Part shown: one piece after another, positions 41,301-53,300 of the stretch
How the letters are laid out: the number at the start of each line of letters is the position of its first letter
Position numbering within the stretch: the first letter of the stretch is position 1
NCBI RefSeq assembly: GCF_037042905.1
Contig: NC_087252.1
Span: 24,571,401 to 24,635,400 of the forward strand
Direction: 5' to 3'
DNA: 64,000 nt
Source: Lytechinus pictus
Taxonomy: Eukaryota; Echinodermata; Echinoidea; Temnopleuroida; Toxopneustidae
Notes under the pieces: model-generated
The model's database searches: none
What the model was told of the DNA's origin: nothing
Seen by the model: only the letters and a program-made list of their open reading frames with translations
Position numbers and translations under genes: made by a program

Positions 41301-44300
41301 ACATATAAATAAGCACTGGCACATTGAACCATAGCCCTCTCATGGGCTGTCTAAGTCACCCCCCCCCCCCCTCTATATCATGTATATTGCCGATTTATTG
41401 GATATTTCACCATTTTGGATCACCCATTCAGGCAAAAGCGCGTTCCTACTATATAGTACAGCCAATTTTATTTTCTTGCAATGACTTGGAGAGGAAAGAT
41501 TAGGCTTTGCTCTATCAGCTACATATCAAGAAGTGTTGGCAAATCAAAGCCTATCCCCTTCAGAATGTTCAGGGGGGCTGTAGAATTTACCCCACCAATT
41601 TTCGGTAATTGACTATCTATTGGACAGTCACAATTTGCATCAGAGGCAAAGGGCGTTTCTACTACATAGCACAGCAAATTTCTTTTCTAGCAATGACTTG
41701 GAGAGGAAAGAGTAGGCTTTGCTCTATCAGCTACATATAAAGAAGTGTTGGCAAATCAAAGCGTATCTCCTTCAAGCGGCTGTAGAAGTTACCCCACTAA
41801 TTTTCGGTTTTTGGCTATTTGTTGAAAATTCACCATTTTGGAGCCCCCATTGAAGCAAAAAGGCGTCTCTGATATATAGTTCTGCCACTTTTATTGCCTT
41901 GAAACCACTTAGAGAGGAAAGAATAGGCTTTGCTCTATCAGCTACACAATTTTGTGCTGGCAAATAAAAGCCTACCCCCTTCTGGGGGCTGTCAAAATCA
42001 CCCCCTCACCCCTTTGCGTTATTACCTATTTATTGGAAATTCACCTTTTTTGAGCCCCCATTGAGGTAAAAAGACATCTCTGATATAAAGTTCTGCCACT
42101 TTTACTGCCTTGAAACCGATTAAGGAGGAAAGAATATGCTTTGCTCTACAAAGAAGTGCTGGCACATTGAAGCTTACCTATCTTGGCGGCTGTCAAATCA
42201 CCCCACCCCTCTTGCATTATTGCCTAATTATTTGAAAATTCACAATTTTTGAGCCCCCATTGAGGCGATATGCACTTATGCTGTATAAAACACCCAATTT
42301 CATTTTCTTGAAACCACTTGGAGAGGAAAGAGTAGGTTCTCATCTTTCAGCTATATATAACGAATTGCTGCCATATCGAAACCTGACCCACTTCAGGGGA
42401 CTATATAGATGTTACCCCACCTTTTTTACGATTTTTTCCAATTCATTGGAAAACTCGCCATTTTGGAGCCCCATTGAGGCAAAAAAGTGTTTCTGGTATA
42501 TAGTAGAGCCACTTCTTTATATGTAGCTGTTAGAGGAAAGCCTACTCTTTCCTCTCCAAGTAGTTTCAAGGCGGTAATAGTGGTAGAACTATATATCAGA
42601 ACCGCCTTTTTGCCTCGATGGGGGCTCCAAAATGGTGAATTTTCCAATAAATAAGCAATAATGAAAAAGGGGTGGGGTGATTTCAACAGCCCTCTGATGG
42701 GGATAGGCTTTTATTTGCGAGCATGTCTTTATATGTAGCTGTTAAAGCAAAGCCTATTTTTTCTCTCCAAGAGTTTTCAAGGGTGAAAAAAGGCAGAAAC
42801 ATAATCAGAAATGACTATCTGCCCCAATGGGGGCTCCAAAGTGGTGATTTTTTCAATAAATAGGCAATAATGCAAAAGGGATGGGTGATTTCGACAGCCT
42901 CCTGCTGTTTGCCTGCACTTCTTTATATGTGGCTGATAAAGCAAAACCTATTCTTTCCTCCCTAAGTGGTTTCAAGGATTTAAAAGTGGCAGAACTATAT
43001 ATCAGAAACGCCTTTTTTCCTCAATGGAGGCTCCAAAATGGTGAATTTCAAGGGGGGGGGGGGGGTAATTTCGACAGTCCCCTAAAGGGAGTAGGCTTTT
43101 ATTTGCCAGCACATCTTTTTATGTAGCTGATAAAGCAAAACCTATTCTTTACTCCCTAAGTGGTTTCAAGGCAGTAATAGTGGCAGAACTATATCAGAAA
43201 TGCCTTTTTGCCTAAATTGGGGCTCCAAAATGGTGAATTTTCCAATAAATAGGCAATAATGCAAAAGGGGTGGGGTGATTTCAACAGCCTCCCGGAAGGG
43301 GTAGGCTTTTCTTTGCCAGCACTTGTTTATATGCAGCTGCGCTGATAGAGCAAAGCCTACTCTTTCCTCTCCAAGTCATTGCAAGAAAATGAAATTGGCT
43401 ATATAGTAGAAACGCACTTTTGCCTCAATGGGTGATTCAAAATGGTGTAATTTCCAATAAATAGGCAATATACATGATATAGAGGGGGAGGGGTTGACTT
43501 AGACAGCCCCTGAGAGGGATATTTTTCGATGTGCCAGCGCTTCTTAATAGATTGTAGCTGATAGAGCAAAGCCTACGCTTTTCTCTCAAAGTAATTGCAA
43601 GAAAATAAAATTGGCTGTATGATATAGAAACGCCCTTATTATGCCTCAATGGGTGATCCAAAATGGTGAAATTTCCAATAAATAGGCAACATACATGATA
43701 TAGAGGAGGGGGTGACTTAGACAGCCCCTGAGAGGGCTAGGGTTCGATGTGCTAGCGCTTATTTATGTAGCTGGTAGAACAAACTCTACTCTCTCAAAAT
43801 TAATAAAATACTATTAAGCACAAACGCTTTTTTGCCTCCATGTTGGGTCCAAAATGGTGAATTTCCAAATACATTGGCAATAAGCAAAAGGGGGAGGGGT
43901 GACTTTCCCAGCGCCCTCCATCCCCCCGAGAGGGGTTGGCTTCGATGTACGTGCCACTTCTTTTGATATAGCTGGTAGAACAAACATGACAAAGCTTACT
44001 CTTTTCCTCTCCAAGTGGTTTCAAAGTAATTAAAGTGGCTGTACTGTATAGCAGAAATGCCTTTTGCCTCGATGGGTGCTTCAAAAAATAGTGATTTTCC
44101 AATAAATAGGCAATATACAACAACATGATATAGCCAAAGGGGGTGGCGGGGGGGGGCTTCGACACCCCCACCCCATGAGAGTGTTAGGCCTCGATGTGCC
44201 AACATTTTGTTTTATGTAGCTGATAGAGAAAAGCCTACTCTTAACTCTCCAAGTGGTTAAAAAGCGGAGATAATTGCATTTAAATTTTATTAAACTATAC

Positions 44301-47300
44301 ATTATACATATTATACATGTACAGTACATGTTATACGTATTAGTCTATGGAAATGCATACAAAAAGCGACATTTCTGAAATTGAAGTATTCAAGTTTGAT
44401 ACCTTATAAATTTGCTAAGAAGAATGATACAGAGTTGGAATTTCATCCACATGATAATAGTATGTCAATAAAGTTTTCTGGAACATTTCAAGGTAATTCA
44501 TTCATTTTTCTCAGAATTATGTAAAATCATGTATTTGCAAAATTTTCAATTTTTGGGAAAAAATGACAAAAATTGCAGTTTTCTACTTAAAATCTCAGCC
44601 AAATGACCTACTTATCCCCTATAAATAGTACCAAATTGTAGAAAATTTATTTGTCTTTCATATGACACTAATTTTGTGGCAATGGAATATTTATGTCAAA
44701 ATCTATGTACGAAAATTCAAATGTTCTGAAAATTTGGCGGCCATTTTGAAAAAAGCGCCCTCACGGGTTAATTTTCAGGATACAGCCTGGTTACCTCATA
44801 TATTCATATTCAGCGTAAAAAACTGGTCTAGAAGCACTATATGAAAATTTCTCCTTTTTCTTGTGGCACCTTGCTCAATTATAACCCGGACTATACAGTT
44901 GAGTAGGCAAGCAGAAGCCAGGAAACAAAACAAGCCTGTCGTGAGAGGTTTTCCTGAGAGTGAGAGTTCAAACTCATCCATAGAGCATGTCAGACACAAG
45001 CGCAGGGGAAATTTCTCAAAGAAAACACCTCAAAATCTGCAAGGAAACTGCAAGTGGTGTGGAAGGCAGAATCATGTACGTGCCGACTGCCCCGCAAAAG
45101 ATGCAAAATGCCATCAATGTGGAAAGATGGGTCACTTCCAGTCTGTGTGTAGAAACAAAAATCCAGGAAAAGGAAAACAAAAGGAACAAAAGGAAAAGCT
45201 AAAGTGAGCAAAGTGGATGCTTCTGATGCTTTCGATGACATTGACATCCCCTTTCTTGGCGAAATCAGAGAGAATGAGAAGACATACTGGAGTGCAGCTA
45301 TTCTTGTAGATGGGCTTGAAACACACTTCAAACTAGATACTGGAGCATCAGTTACTGTGCTGTCTGATTCTACTCCATGGCTGAACAGAAATAACCTACA
45401 ACCAACAAACAAGAAGTTACTTGGTCCGGGAGAAAAGGTTCTGACTGTAATTGGACAGATGACAGCAACCCTCCAGCATAGAGATAAACAGATCAAGGAA
45501 ACTCTCTATGTGGTTGAAAATCAGAGATGTTCATTGCTGAGCAGGAGGGCATGTTCAGACTTGAATCTAATCTGCAAGGTGGAGGAAGTAGACTACCAAA
45601 ATGGAGAAAATGCAAACTTCAAGGCTGAATTCCCACAGCTCTTCACTGGATTGGGAAAACTGAAGACAGCATACCAGATCACATTGGCTCCAGATGTCAA
45701 ACCAATGTGCCTGTACACAGCCAGGAAAGTTCCGCTCCCACTCCTACCCAAGGTGAAGAAAGAACTAGAGTCCATGTTGAAGCAAGGGGTAATCTCAAAA
45801 GTGACCGAACCAACAAAGTGGTGTTCAGGGATGGTTCCAGTACTAAAGCCCAATGGTTCAGTTAGAATTTGTGTAGACCTCACATCACTGAACAAAGCAG
45901 TTGAACGAGAGATTCATCCAATGTCTTCAGTGGATGAAAGCCTTGCAAAACTGGGAAAGAGTACGATCTTCACAAAGTTAGATGCCAACAGTGGTTTTTG
46001 GCAGATACCACTAAGTGATGAGTCCAAGCTGCTTACAACTTTCGTCACTCCATTTGGGAGATTCTGCTTCGACCGACTGCCATTTGGCATAACGTCTGCG
46101 CCTGAGGTCTTCCAAAGAACGATGTCAAATATCCTGGAAGGACTTGATGGAGTGATTTGCCACATGGACGATGTGCTAATCCATGGTGTAACACAAGCAG
46201 ACCATGACACCAGAGTTCGAGCTGTCCTTCAACGTTTGCAGGAAGCAGGAATCACACTAAACCATGACAAGTGTGAATTCTCACAACAGAGAGTGAAGTT
46301 CCTGGGGCACTTCATAGACAGAATTGGTGTCAAAGTTGATCCAAGCAAGACAAAAGCCATTCGTGATTTTCCAGCTCCACGTACAGTGAAGGAGTTACAA
46401 AGATTCCTAGGAATGGTGAACCAGGTGGGGAAATTCCTCCCCGCACTAGCTTCTATCAGTGAACCACTACATCAACTTCTGAAGAAGGACAATATATGGT
46501 GCTGGACAGAAGTACAACAGAGATCTTTCAAACAGATCAAAGAGATGCTGATCTCAACAGAAGTCTTGGCTCATTATGATCCTGAACTACCAACAGTCAT
46601 TGCAGCAGATGCATCCTGTGCCGGAATTGGTGCAATCCTGTATCAAGTGCAGAGAGATGGAAAACGTAGACCAGTGTGTTATGCATCTCGATCACTGACA
46701 GAGACTGAGCAGAGGTATGCTGTGATCGAAAAGGAAGCACTGGCAGCTACTTGGGCATGCGAGAGATTCTCTGAGTATGTCCTGGGTCTTCACTTCGAAG
46801 TAGAAACTGACCATAAGCCATTGGTCACACTTCTGAACTCGAAGGAACTTGCCAAAATGCCTCCACGTCTCCAACGCTTCAGAATGAGAATGATGAGATT
46901 TGACGCAAAGACTCTGTATGTTCCTGGAAAACAGCAGACTTCAGCTGACACCTTGTCACGAGCGCCAGTAGAGAGGCCAGGAAGGAGTGATGTCAGTTTC
47001 ATAGAGGAGGTTGAATCCTATGCGTCAACATCAACCATCAACCTACCAGTAACAGTGAAAAGACTAGATGAAATCAGAAAAGCACAACAAGCAGATGAAG
47101 TATGTGCAAAAGTCAGGGACTACTGTATCAAGGGATGGCCAGAATATATGCCACACAACCCTATCCTGAAGAACTACTTTGAGCAGAGAGGACACTTGAG
47201 TGTGGTAGATGACTTGCTGGTCTATGATGAAAGATTGGTGATTCCAAGAGCTCTGAGACTTGATATCCTTGAGAAGCTACATCAAGGACATCTAGGAATA

Positions 47301-50300
47301 ACCAAATGCAGAGGAAGAGCCAGAGAATCAGTGTGGTGGCCAGGTCTATCAACATCATTGGAGGAAATGATTTCAAACTGTACAACCTGTGCTATCCATC
47401 GACCACAAGTCCAAGAGCCTTTGATGACCTCGTCCTTCCCTTCAAGGCCATGGGAACGTCTTGGAATGGACTTGTTCGAACACAAAGGAAAAACATTCCT
47501 GATAGTCGTTGACTACTACTCAAGGTGGATTGAAATCAAACAACTGCAAGGTCAGACAACAGCAGCAGTGATTTCTTCCCTGAAAGAGATCTTTGCAACA
47601 CATGGGATTCCAGACCTTGTAGTATCAGACAATGGCCCACAATTTGCCAATGAGAACTTCAGAAAGCTTGCTGAAGTGTATGGATTTGTCCATACTACCA
47701 GTTCTCCAAGGTACCCACAGGCAAATGGTGAGGCAGAACGAGGAGTTCGCGCTGTCAAAGCATTGCTGAAAAAGTACCATGACATCAACCTAGCCCTTCT
47801 CAGCTACCGAGTATCTCCACTCCAAAATGGGCTAGCTCCATCAGAACTTCTCATGGGCAGGAGATTGAAAACTCAGGTTCCTGTGTTACCACACACGCTC
47901 CTGCCACAACTACAACAGCAGGACCTGAAATCTGTGAGAGAGAAAGAGGAGAAGTACCGGTCAGATCAGATGATGACCTACAACAGACGTCATGACTCAC
48001 GTGAGCTTCCAGAGCTACAGCCAGGAGATTTGGTTTGGATCCGTGATCAGTCTCGCTATGGGAGAGTTATCCAGAAAGCAATACAACCAAGATCCTACCA
48101 TGTCCAGACAGAGCATGGTACAATACGTCGCAATCGGAAGGCACTGATTTCCATCCGGGACCAGGCAAAGACTACAGTGCCAGATCCTTCCAGTGACGTG
48201 CCAACCAGCCCTGATGATCCTGATGGTGAGCCAGATACCCTGCAGCCTACCCAGCAGACTGGCCCGAGTCAGCAAGGTGCATCACCAACAAGAGGTATGA
48301 CGGAAACACGAACAAGATCCGGACGACTTGTAAAACCGCCCAACAGACTGTCTCTTTAAACTAAACAAGATTTTGGACAGTAATATTGGGATAGTTAATG
48401 TTGAAATTAAAACACAACTGGACTCAGACTGAAAGAACATTTTCAAGAAACTTATCAGTGAACTCTATAGCCGGATCTTCCTTTGGAATATTTTGGACTA
48501 AGATTTTGGACTCTGGAATTAATTGGAACTTCATGGAACTCTGGACTGTTAATAAGCTTGGGGGGAGATGTGGGAATATTATAACGACTTGATTGAAGAC
48601 TAACACATGTACAGTGAAACGGAGTAAAGTCACACAACAAACCGTACTACTACCCTTGTATTATCTGTTTATTCCGAGTGATTCTACAGTCTAATAGAGG
48701 TTTTCTGTTGGTCCAACTTATAGAAGTTTCCTGTGGGTCAAATGGAATATTTTTTATGGTCCAATACCGGTTTTCTGTTGGTCCAATAGAATTATTCTGT
48801 CGGTCCAAAAGAAGGTTCCTGTGGGTCTAATAGAATATTTTTGATGGTCCAATAGAGGTTTTCTGTTGGTCCGATAGAATTATTCTGTCGGGCCAATAGA
48901 ATTTTCCTGTGGGTCTTATAGAATATTTTTGATGGTCCAATACAGGTTTTCTGTTGGTCCAATAGAATTATTCTGACAGTCCAATAGAAGTTTCCTGTGG
49001 GTCTTATAGAATAGGTTTTAAGGATCCAATAGAGGTTTTCTGTTGGTCCAATAGAATTATTCTGTTGGTCCAATAGAAGTTTCCTGTGGGTCAAATGGAA
49101 TATTTTTAATGGTCCAATACAGGTTTTCTGTTGGTCCAAAAGAATTATTCTGACAGTCCAATAGAAGTTTCCTTTGGGTCTTATAGAATAGGTTTTGAGG
49201 ATCCAATAGAGGTTTTCTGTTGGTCCAATAGAATTATTCTGTTGGTCCAATAGAAGTTTCCTGTGGGTCAAATGGAATATTTTTAATGGTCCAATACAGG
49301 TTTTCTGTTGGTCCAAAAGAATTATTCTGACAGTCCAATAAAAGTTTCCTGTGGGTCTAATAAAATATTTTTAATGGTCCAATAGAATTATTCTGTCGGG
49401 CCAATAGAATTTTCCTGTGGGTCTTATAGAATATTTTTGATGGTCCAATACAGGTTTTCTGTTGGTCAAAAAGAATTATTCTGTCGGGCCAATAGAAGTT
49501 TGCTGTGGGTATAATCATGGACCTACATGTATTACGAATGGACATTCAATGAGAGCATTTTATGACCACCACCTGTTTCCAGCTGTCAAAATTGCTGTCT
49601 ACCCCTTAACTTTCTCTTTACGCGTTTTTTACGACGACCGCCCGGGGCGATTGTTTACACAAGCTCCTTTCGGCCGATGATCGTCACCGATCGATCACTG
49701 GCCCTCTTTCGACCAAAGACGGTCATGTTGTAGCCCCGATTGCCAATAGGGAAAGTCCCTACATTACCTAGAATGCAATGCGCAATTCATATCCGGTTTT
49801 TCAGTACATTATTTTAGGCTCTCTATAATGTGCGATTGTCGTCTGTCCATCAAAAAAAATCCCGTTAAATTTCATCAATCCTGTGGAATTTTATGCCCAA
49901 ATGAAAATCAACTTCTGACCGAAGGTAAGCGCTACTATCGACATCAATACTGTCCGAAAAAGATGAAATTTAAACGTTTTTCCGCAGATTTTTTCGTCAA
50001 ATTTCAACTGCTTTTTTGCCGTAGATATACGGATCTGCAAGGTGATGTCAATGCATTTCATTTCCGGTTGTTAGCGATGTACGTAAAAAATACGTTTATG
50101 CACGCCTGTTTTCTTGTTTCTGCTATCATTTTCATAGCGCTAACGTTCGCTGCTGTGCGTTGCTTTTGATAAAGTGAACGAACAACATCGCAATGGGTAG
50201 GAGCAGCGTACAATAGATTTCCGCTGTCCATCAGTGAGAGCGTGTTTTACGACCGGCTTGATGGGTGTCAGCTGCCAGCGCTCTGTTTATAAAAGGATTA

Positions 50301-53300
50301 GCGGCGACGGTCTTTGGGTCAAAGGAGGGGATTCGTTGAATGTCCATTCGTAATAGGTCCATGGTATAATAGAATATTTTTGATGGTCCAATAGAGGTCT
50401 TCTGTTGGTCCAATAGAATTATTCTGTTGGTCCAATAGAAGTTTCCTGTGGGTCAAATGGAATATTTTTAATGGTCCAATACAGGTTTTCTGTTGGTCAT
50501 ATAGAATTATTCTGTCGGTCCAAAAGAAGGTTCCTGTGGGTCTTATAGAATAGTTTTTGATGGTCCAATTGAGGTTTTCTGTTGGTCCAATATAATATTC
50601 TGTCGGTCCAATAGAAGTTTCCTGTGGATCTAATGGAATATTTTTGATGGTCCAATAGAGGTTTTCTGTTGGTCCAATAGAATTATTCTGACAGTCCAAT
50701 AGAAGTTTCCTTTGGGTCTTAAAGAATAGTTTTTGATGGTCCAATAGAGGTTTTCTGTTGGTCCAATAGAAGTTTCCTGTGGGTCAAATGGAATATTTTT
50801 TATGGTCCAATACCGGTTTTCTGTTGGTCCAATAGAACTATTCTGTCGGTCCAAAAGAAGGTTCCTGTGTGTCTAATAGAATATTTTTGATGGTCCAATC
50901 AAAGTTTTCTGTTGGTCCAATAGAATTATTCTGTCGGGCCAATAGAAGTTTCCTGTGGGTCTAATGGAATATTTTTGATGGTCCAATAGAGGTTTTCTGT
51001 TGGTCCAATAGAATTATTCTGACAGTCCAATAGAAGTTTTCCTGTGGATCTTAAAGAATATTTTTGATGGTCCGATATAATTTTCTGTTGGTCCAATAGA
51101 AGTTTCCTGTTGGTCCAATATAATTTTTCTCTTGGTTCAATAGAAGTTTCCTTTGGGTCCAGTAGCAGATTTCTATGGGTCCCATAGAAGTTTCCTGTGG
51201 GTCTAATAAAATATTTTTGATGGTCCAATAGAAGTTTTCTGTTGGTCCAATATAATTTTTCTGTTAGTCCATTAGAATTATTCTGTCGGGCCAATAGAAG
51301 TTTCCTGTGGGTCTAATAGAATATTTTTGATGGTCCAATACAGGTTTTCTGTTGGTCCAATAGAATTATACTGTCGGGCCAATAGAAGTTTCCTGTGGGT
51401 CTAATAGAATATTTTTGATGGTCCGATATAATTTTCTGTTGGTCCAATAGATGTTTCCTGTTGGTCCAATAAAATTTTTCTTTTGGTTCAATAGAAGTTT
51501 CATTTGGGTCCAATAGCAGATTTCTATGGGTCCCATAGAAGTTTCCTGTGGGTCTAATAGAATATTTTTGATGGTCCAATAGAAGTTTTCTGTTGGCCCA
51601 ATATAAATTACCTGTTGGTCCAATAGATTTCTTCTATGGATCCATTAGATGTTTTCTGTTGGTCCAACATAATTCATATTTAACCAACAGAAATTTTCTG
51701 TTGGCCCATCAGCATTTTTCTGTAGGTGGATGTTGGTCCAATATATATTTTCTAATGGTTATGTTGGTCCCATATTTCATAAACCATTAGACTCCAACAG
51801 CTCTAATGGTTTCTGACGGTCCATTAGGCTATTGGACCCTAATGGAATTTCGTCCTTGGATAGGAATGACTTTTAAAGTCACTCTTTAATCTTTGTGAAA
51901 CACCCCCCCCCCCCATGACGGGCCTAGAAAACTTGCTTGTTTAAATATCTGAAGTAGATGGGAGGAGAAGGAAGACGAAAGATGAAGAATAAAAAAAGCT
52001 TCAACGTACCTTGCTTGCATATCTGAACTCCCATCTGAAAAACGACCTTGTGGCGACTTTGACTGGAGATCAGTCTCTGGTGGTGTGTCCTGGGCATGCT
52101 GTAAATGTTCTTTCTCTAGTCTTCGGATCTTGGCTGCACTCTGCAAAATATGAAATATGAATGGTGTAACTCTGATTATTACTGCAGGACCGGTATCCCT
52201 GGTGGGTGTTTCATAAAATTAAAGTTACAAGTGACCTTACAAACAACTGGTGATCCTTTCTTGTGGTAAAATGACACACCAAATTTTCATTGGTGTTGAT
52301 TTACTACGCTTCCTAAGAATGGATCATCTGTCGTTCGTAAAGAGGCTCGTAACTTACAACTTTAAGAGACACCAATTAACCTAATACAGTAGATGCAGAA
52401 AGATGAGGGGAACAATTCAATATTGAATTAATTCTTCTTTTTTTTTAAATAAGAAAATCAAAAAGTATAGGAACTTGAATCTTGTCCAAGTCAAATACTA
52501 TAAATTCACCCCATAAGATATGACAAGTAAACTATGACAAGATATGATGACAAGTAAACTATGACAAAAATGTTCAGGAAGTATCCAGGAATATAGGCCA
52601 GCATGTATATGAGTAGTTAAATAACTTTAGCTGGTCAGTGCCTATGCCATAGGCTAGGGCATATTGGCATTAACATGGCTAGTGCAAAGGTGAGGGAGAA
52701 AATATATTTTCATAATAGACCAGTTCATAGTTGCTTCTGGACAATTTTGGTCAAATGACCTTTGATTTCTTTCAGTGTGATAGGCAGATTTCAAAGCAAG
52801 ATATTACGTAAGCATGCCTTACATAGCAAGATAAAGAAATGAATAGACCAGGTGACTAGAATAGCAGACCATTCAACACTCTATGAAGGTATTTGTTGCA
52901 TTTCTACTTTGAATGCATACTATAGCATATTGTACAATGTATTTTCAAAACTGTGAGATACCAGTCGTCCGTGGACAAATTGTTGTGTTTTGTGGAAGTA
53001 AATGAAAAACACAACTCAAAGGAATATATGAATAATAAAGACATCAAAGTTGGTGCTTATCTCATTAAATTTTAAACCACCATGTCACTTTAGTACAAAT
53101 GACCTTCCTCTGATCATGCGCAGAATCTTCTGATCATGCGCAGAGTGGAACTACGAACTGGCTTATTGTAAAAATTTGTAATATTCATGTAATGGCCTTT
53201 TTTTAAAATCTACTTGTCAACCTGACCTCTTGTAGATCTGCATGAGCCTTGTTTTCAAACTGGTCCAGGGCCTGAGTGAGGTTGGTCTTGAATGTGCTGT

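Larger units (their letters stand above)
39542..48688 (+). mobile_element. Ty3/Gypsy LTR retrotransposon, interrupted by a 4.7-kb insertion
   Basis: Two identical 120-bp LTRs (TGTGGG...TTCTACA), a 5-bp target duplication GTCTA (39537-39541, 48689-48693), a primer-binding site, gag remains with two zinc knuckles, an intact pol (protease, RT, RNase H, integrase order) and a polypurine tract. Protease-RT-RH-integrase order is that of Metaviridae. Without the nested element it is about 4.4 kb. It sits in the satellite inside a CENATAC intron, antisense to that gene. Confidence 0.95.
39385..51850. repeat. 22-bp satellite with 88-bp higher-order unit, broken by insertions
   Basis: Monomers of 22 bp, each GGTCCAATAGA plus a variable half, recur in the order ..ggttttctgtt / ..attattctgtc / ..agtttcctgtg / ..atatttttgat, making an 88-bp unit. 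Pieces: 39385-39541, 48689-49515, 50364-51850. Without its insertions the array is about 2.5 kb, and it degenerates after 51590. Minus-strand frames up to 174 residues (repeats of LLDQQKT..IGP) come from the period and are not genes. Confidence 0.9.

Noticed and set aside
40869..44329. Numerous ~60-125-codon frames in the foldback element
   Set aside because: They repeat with the ~210-bp module on both strands and show no protein family signature.
40181..44895. A 4-bp ACTA target duplication for the foldback element
   Set aside because: acta occurs on both sides, but taking it makes the element ends asymmetric; TA with GTCCGGG/CCCGGAC ends is symmetrical, so TA is preferred though not certain.
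48792..49316. 174-codon minus-strand frame of repeats like [11 protein letters not shown]
   Set aside because: Created by the 22/88-bp satellite, whose phase cycles through frames; many similar frames occur along the array.
49828..50169. 113-codon frame in the 848-bp element as a transposase remnant
   Set aside because: No recognisable domain or catalytic triad; Cys/Phe-rich composition looks like chance translation of A/T-rich DNA.
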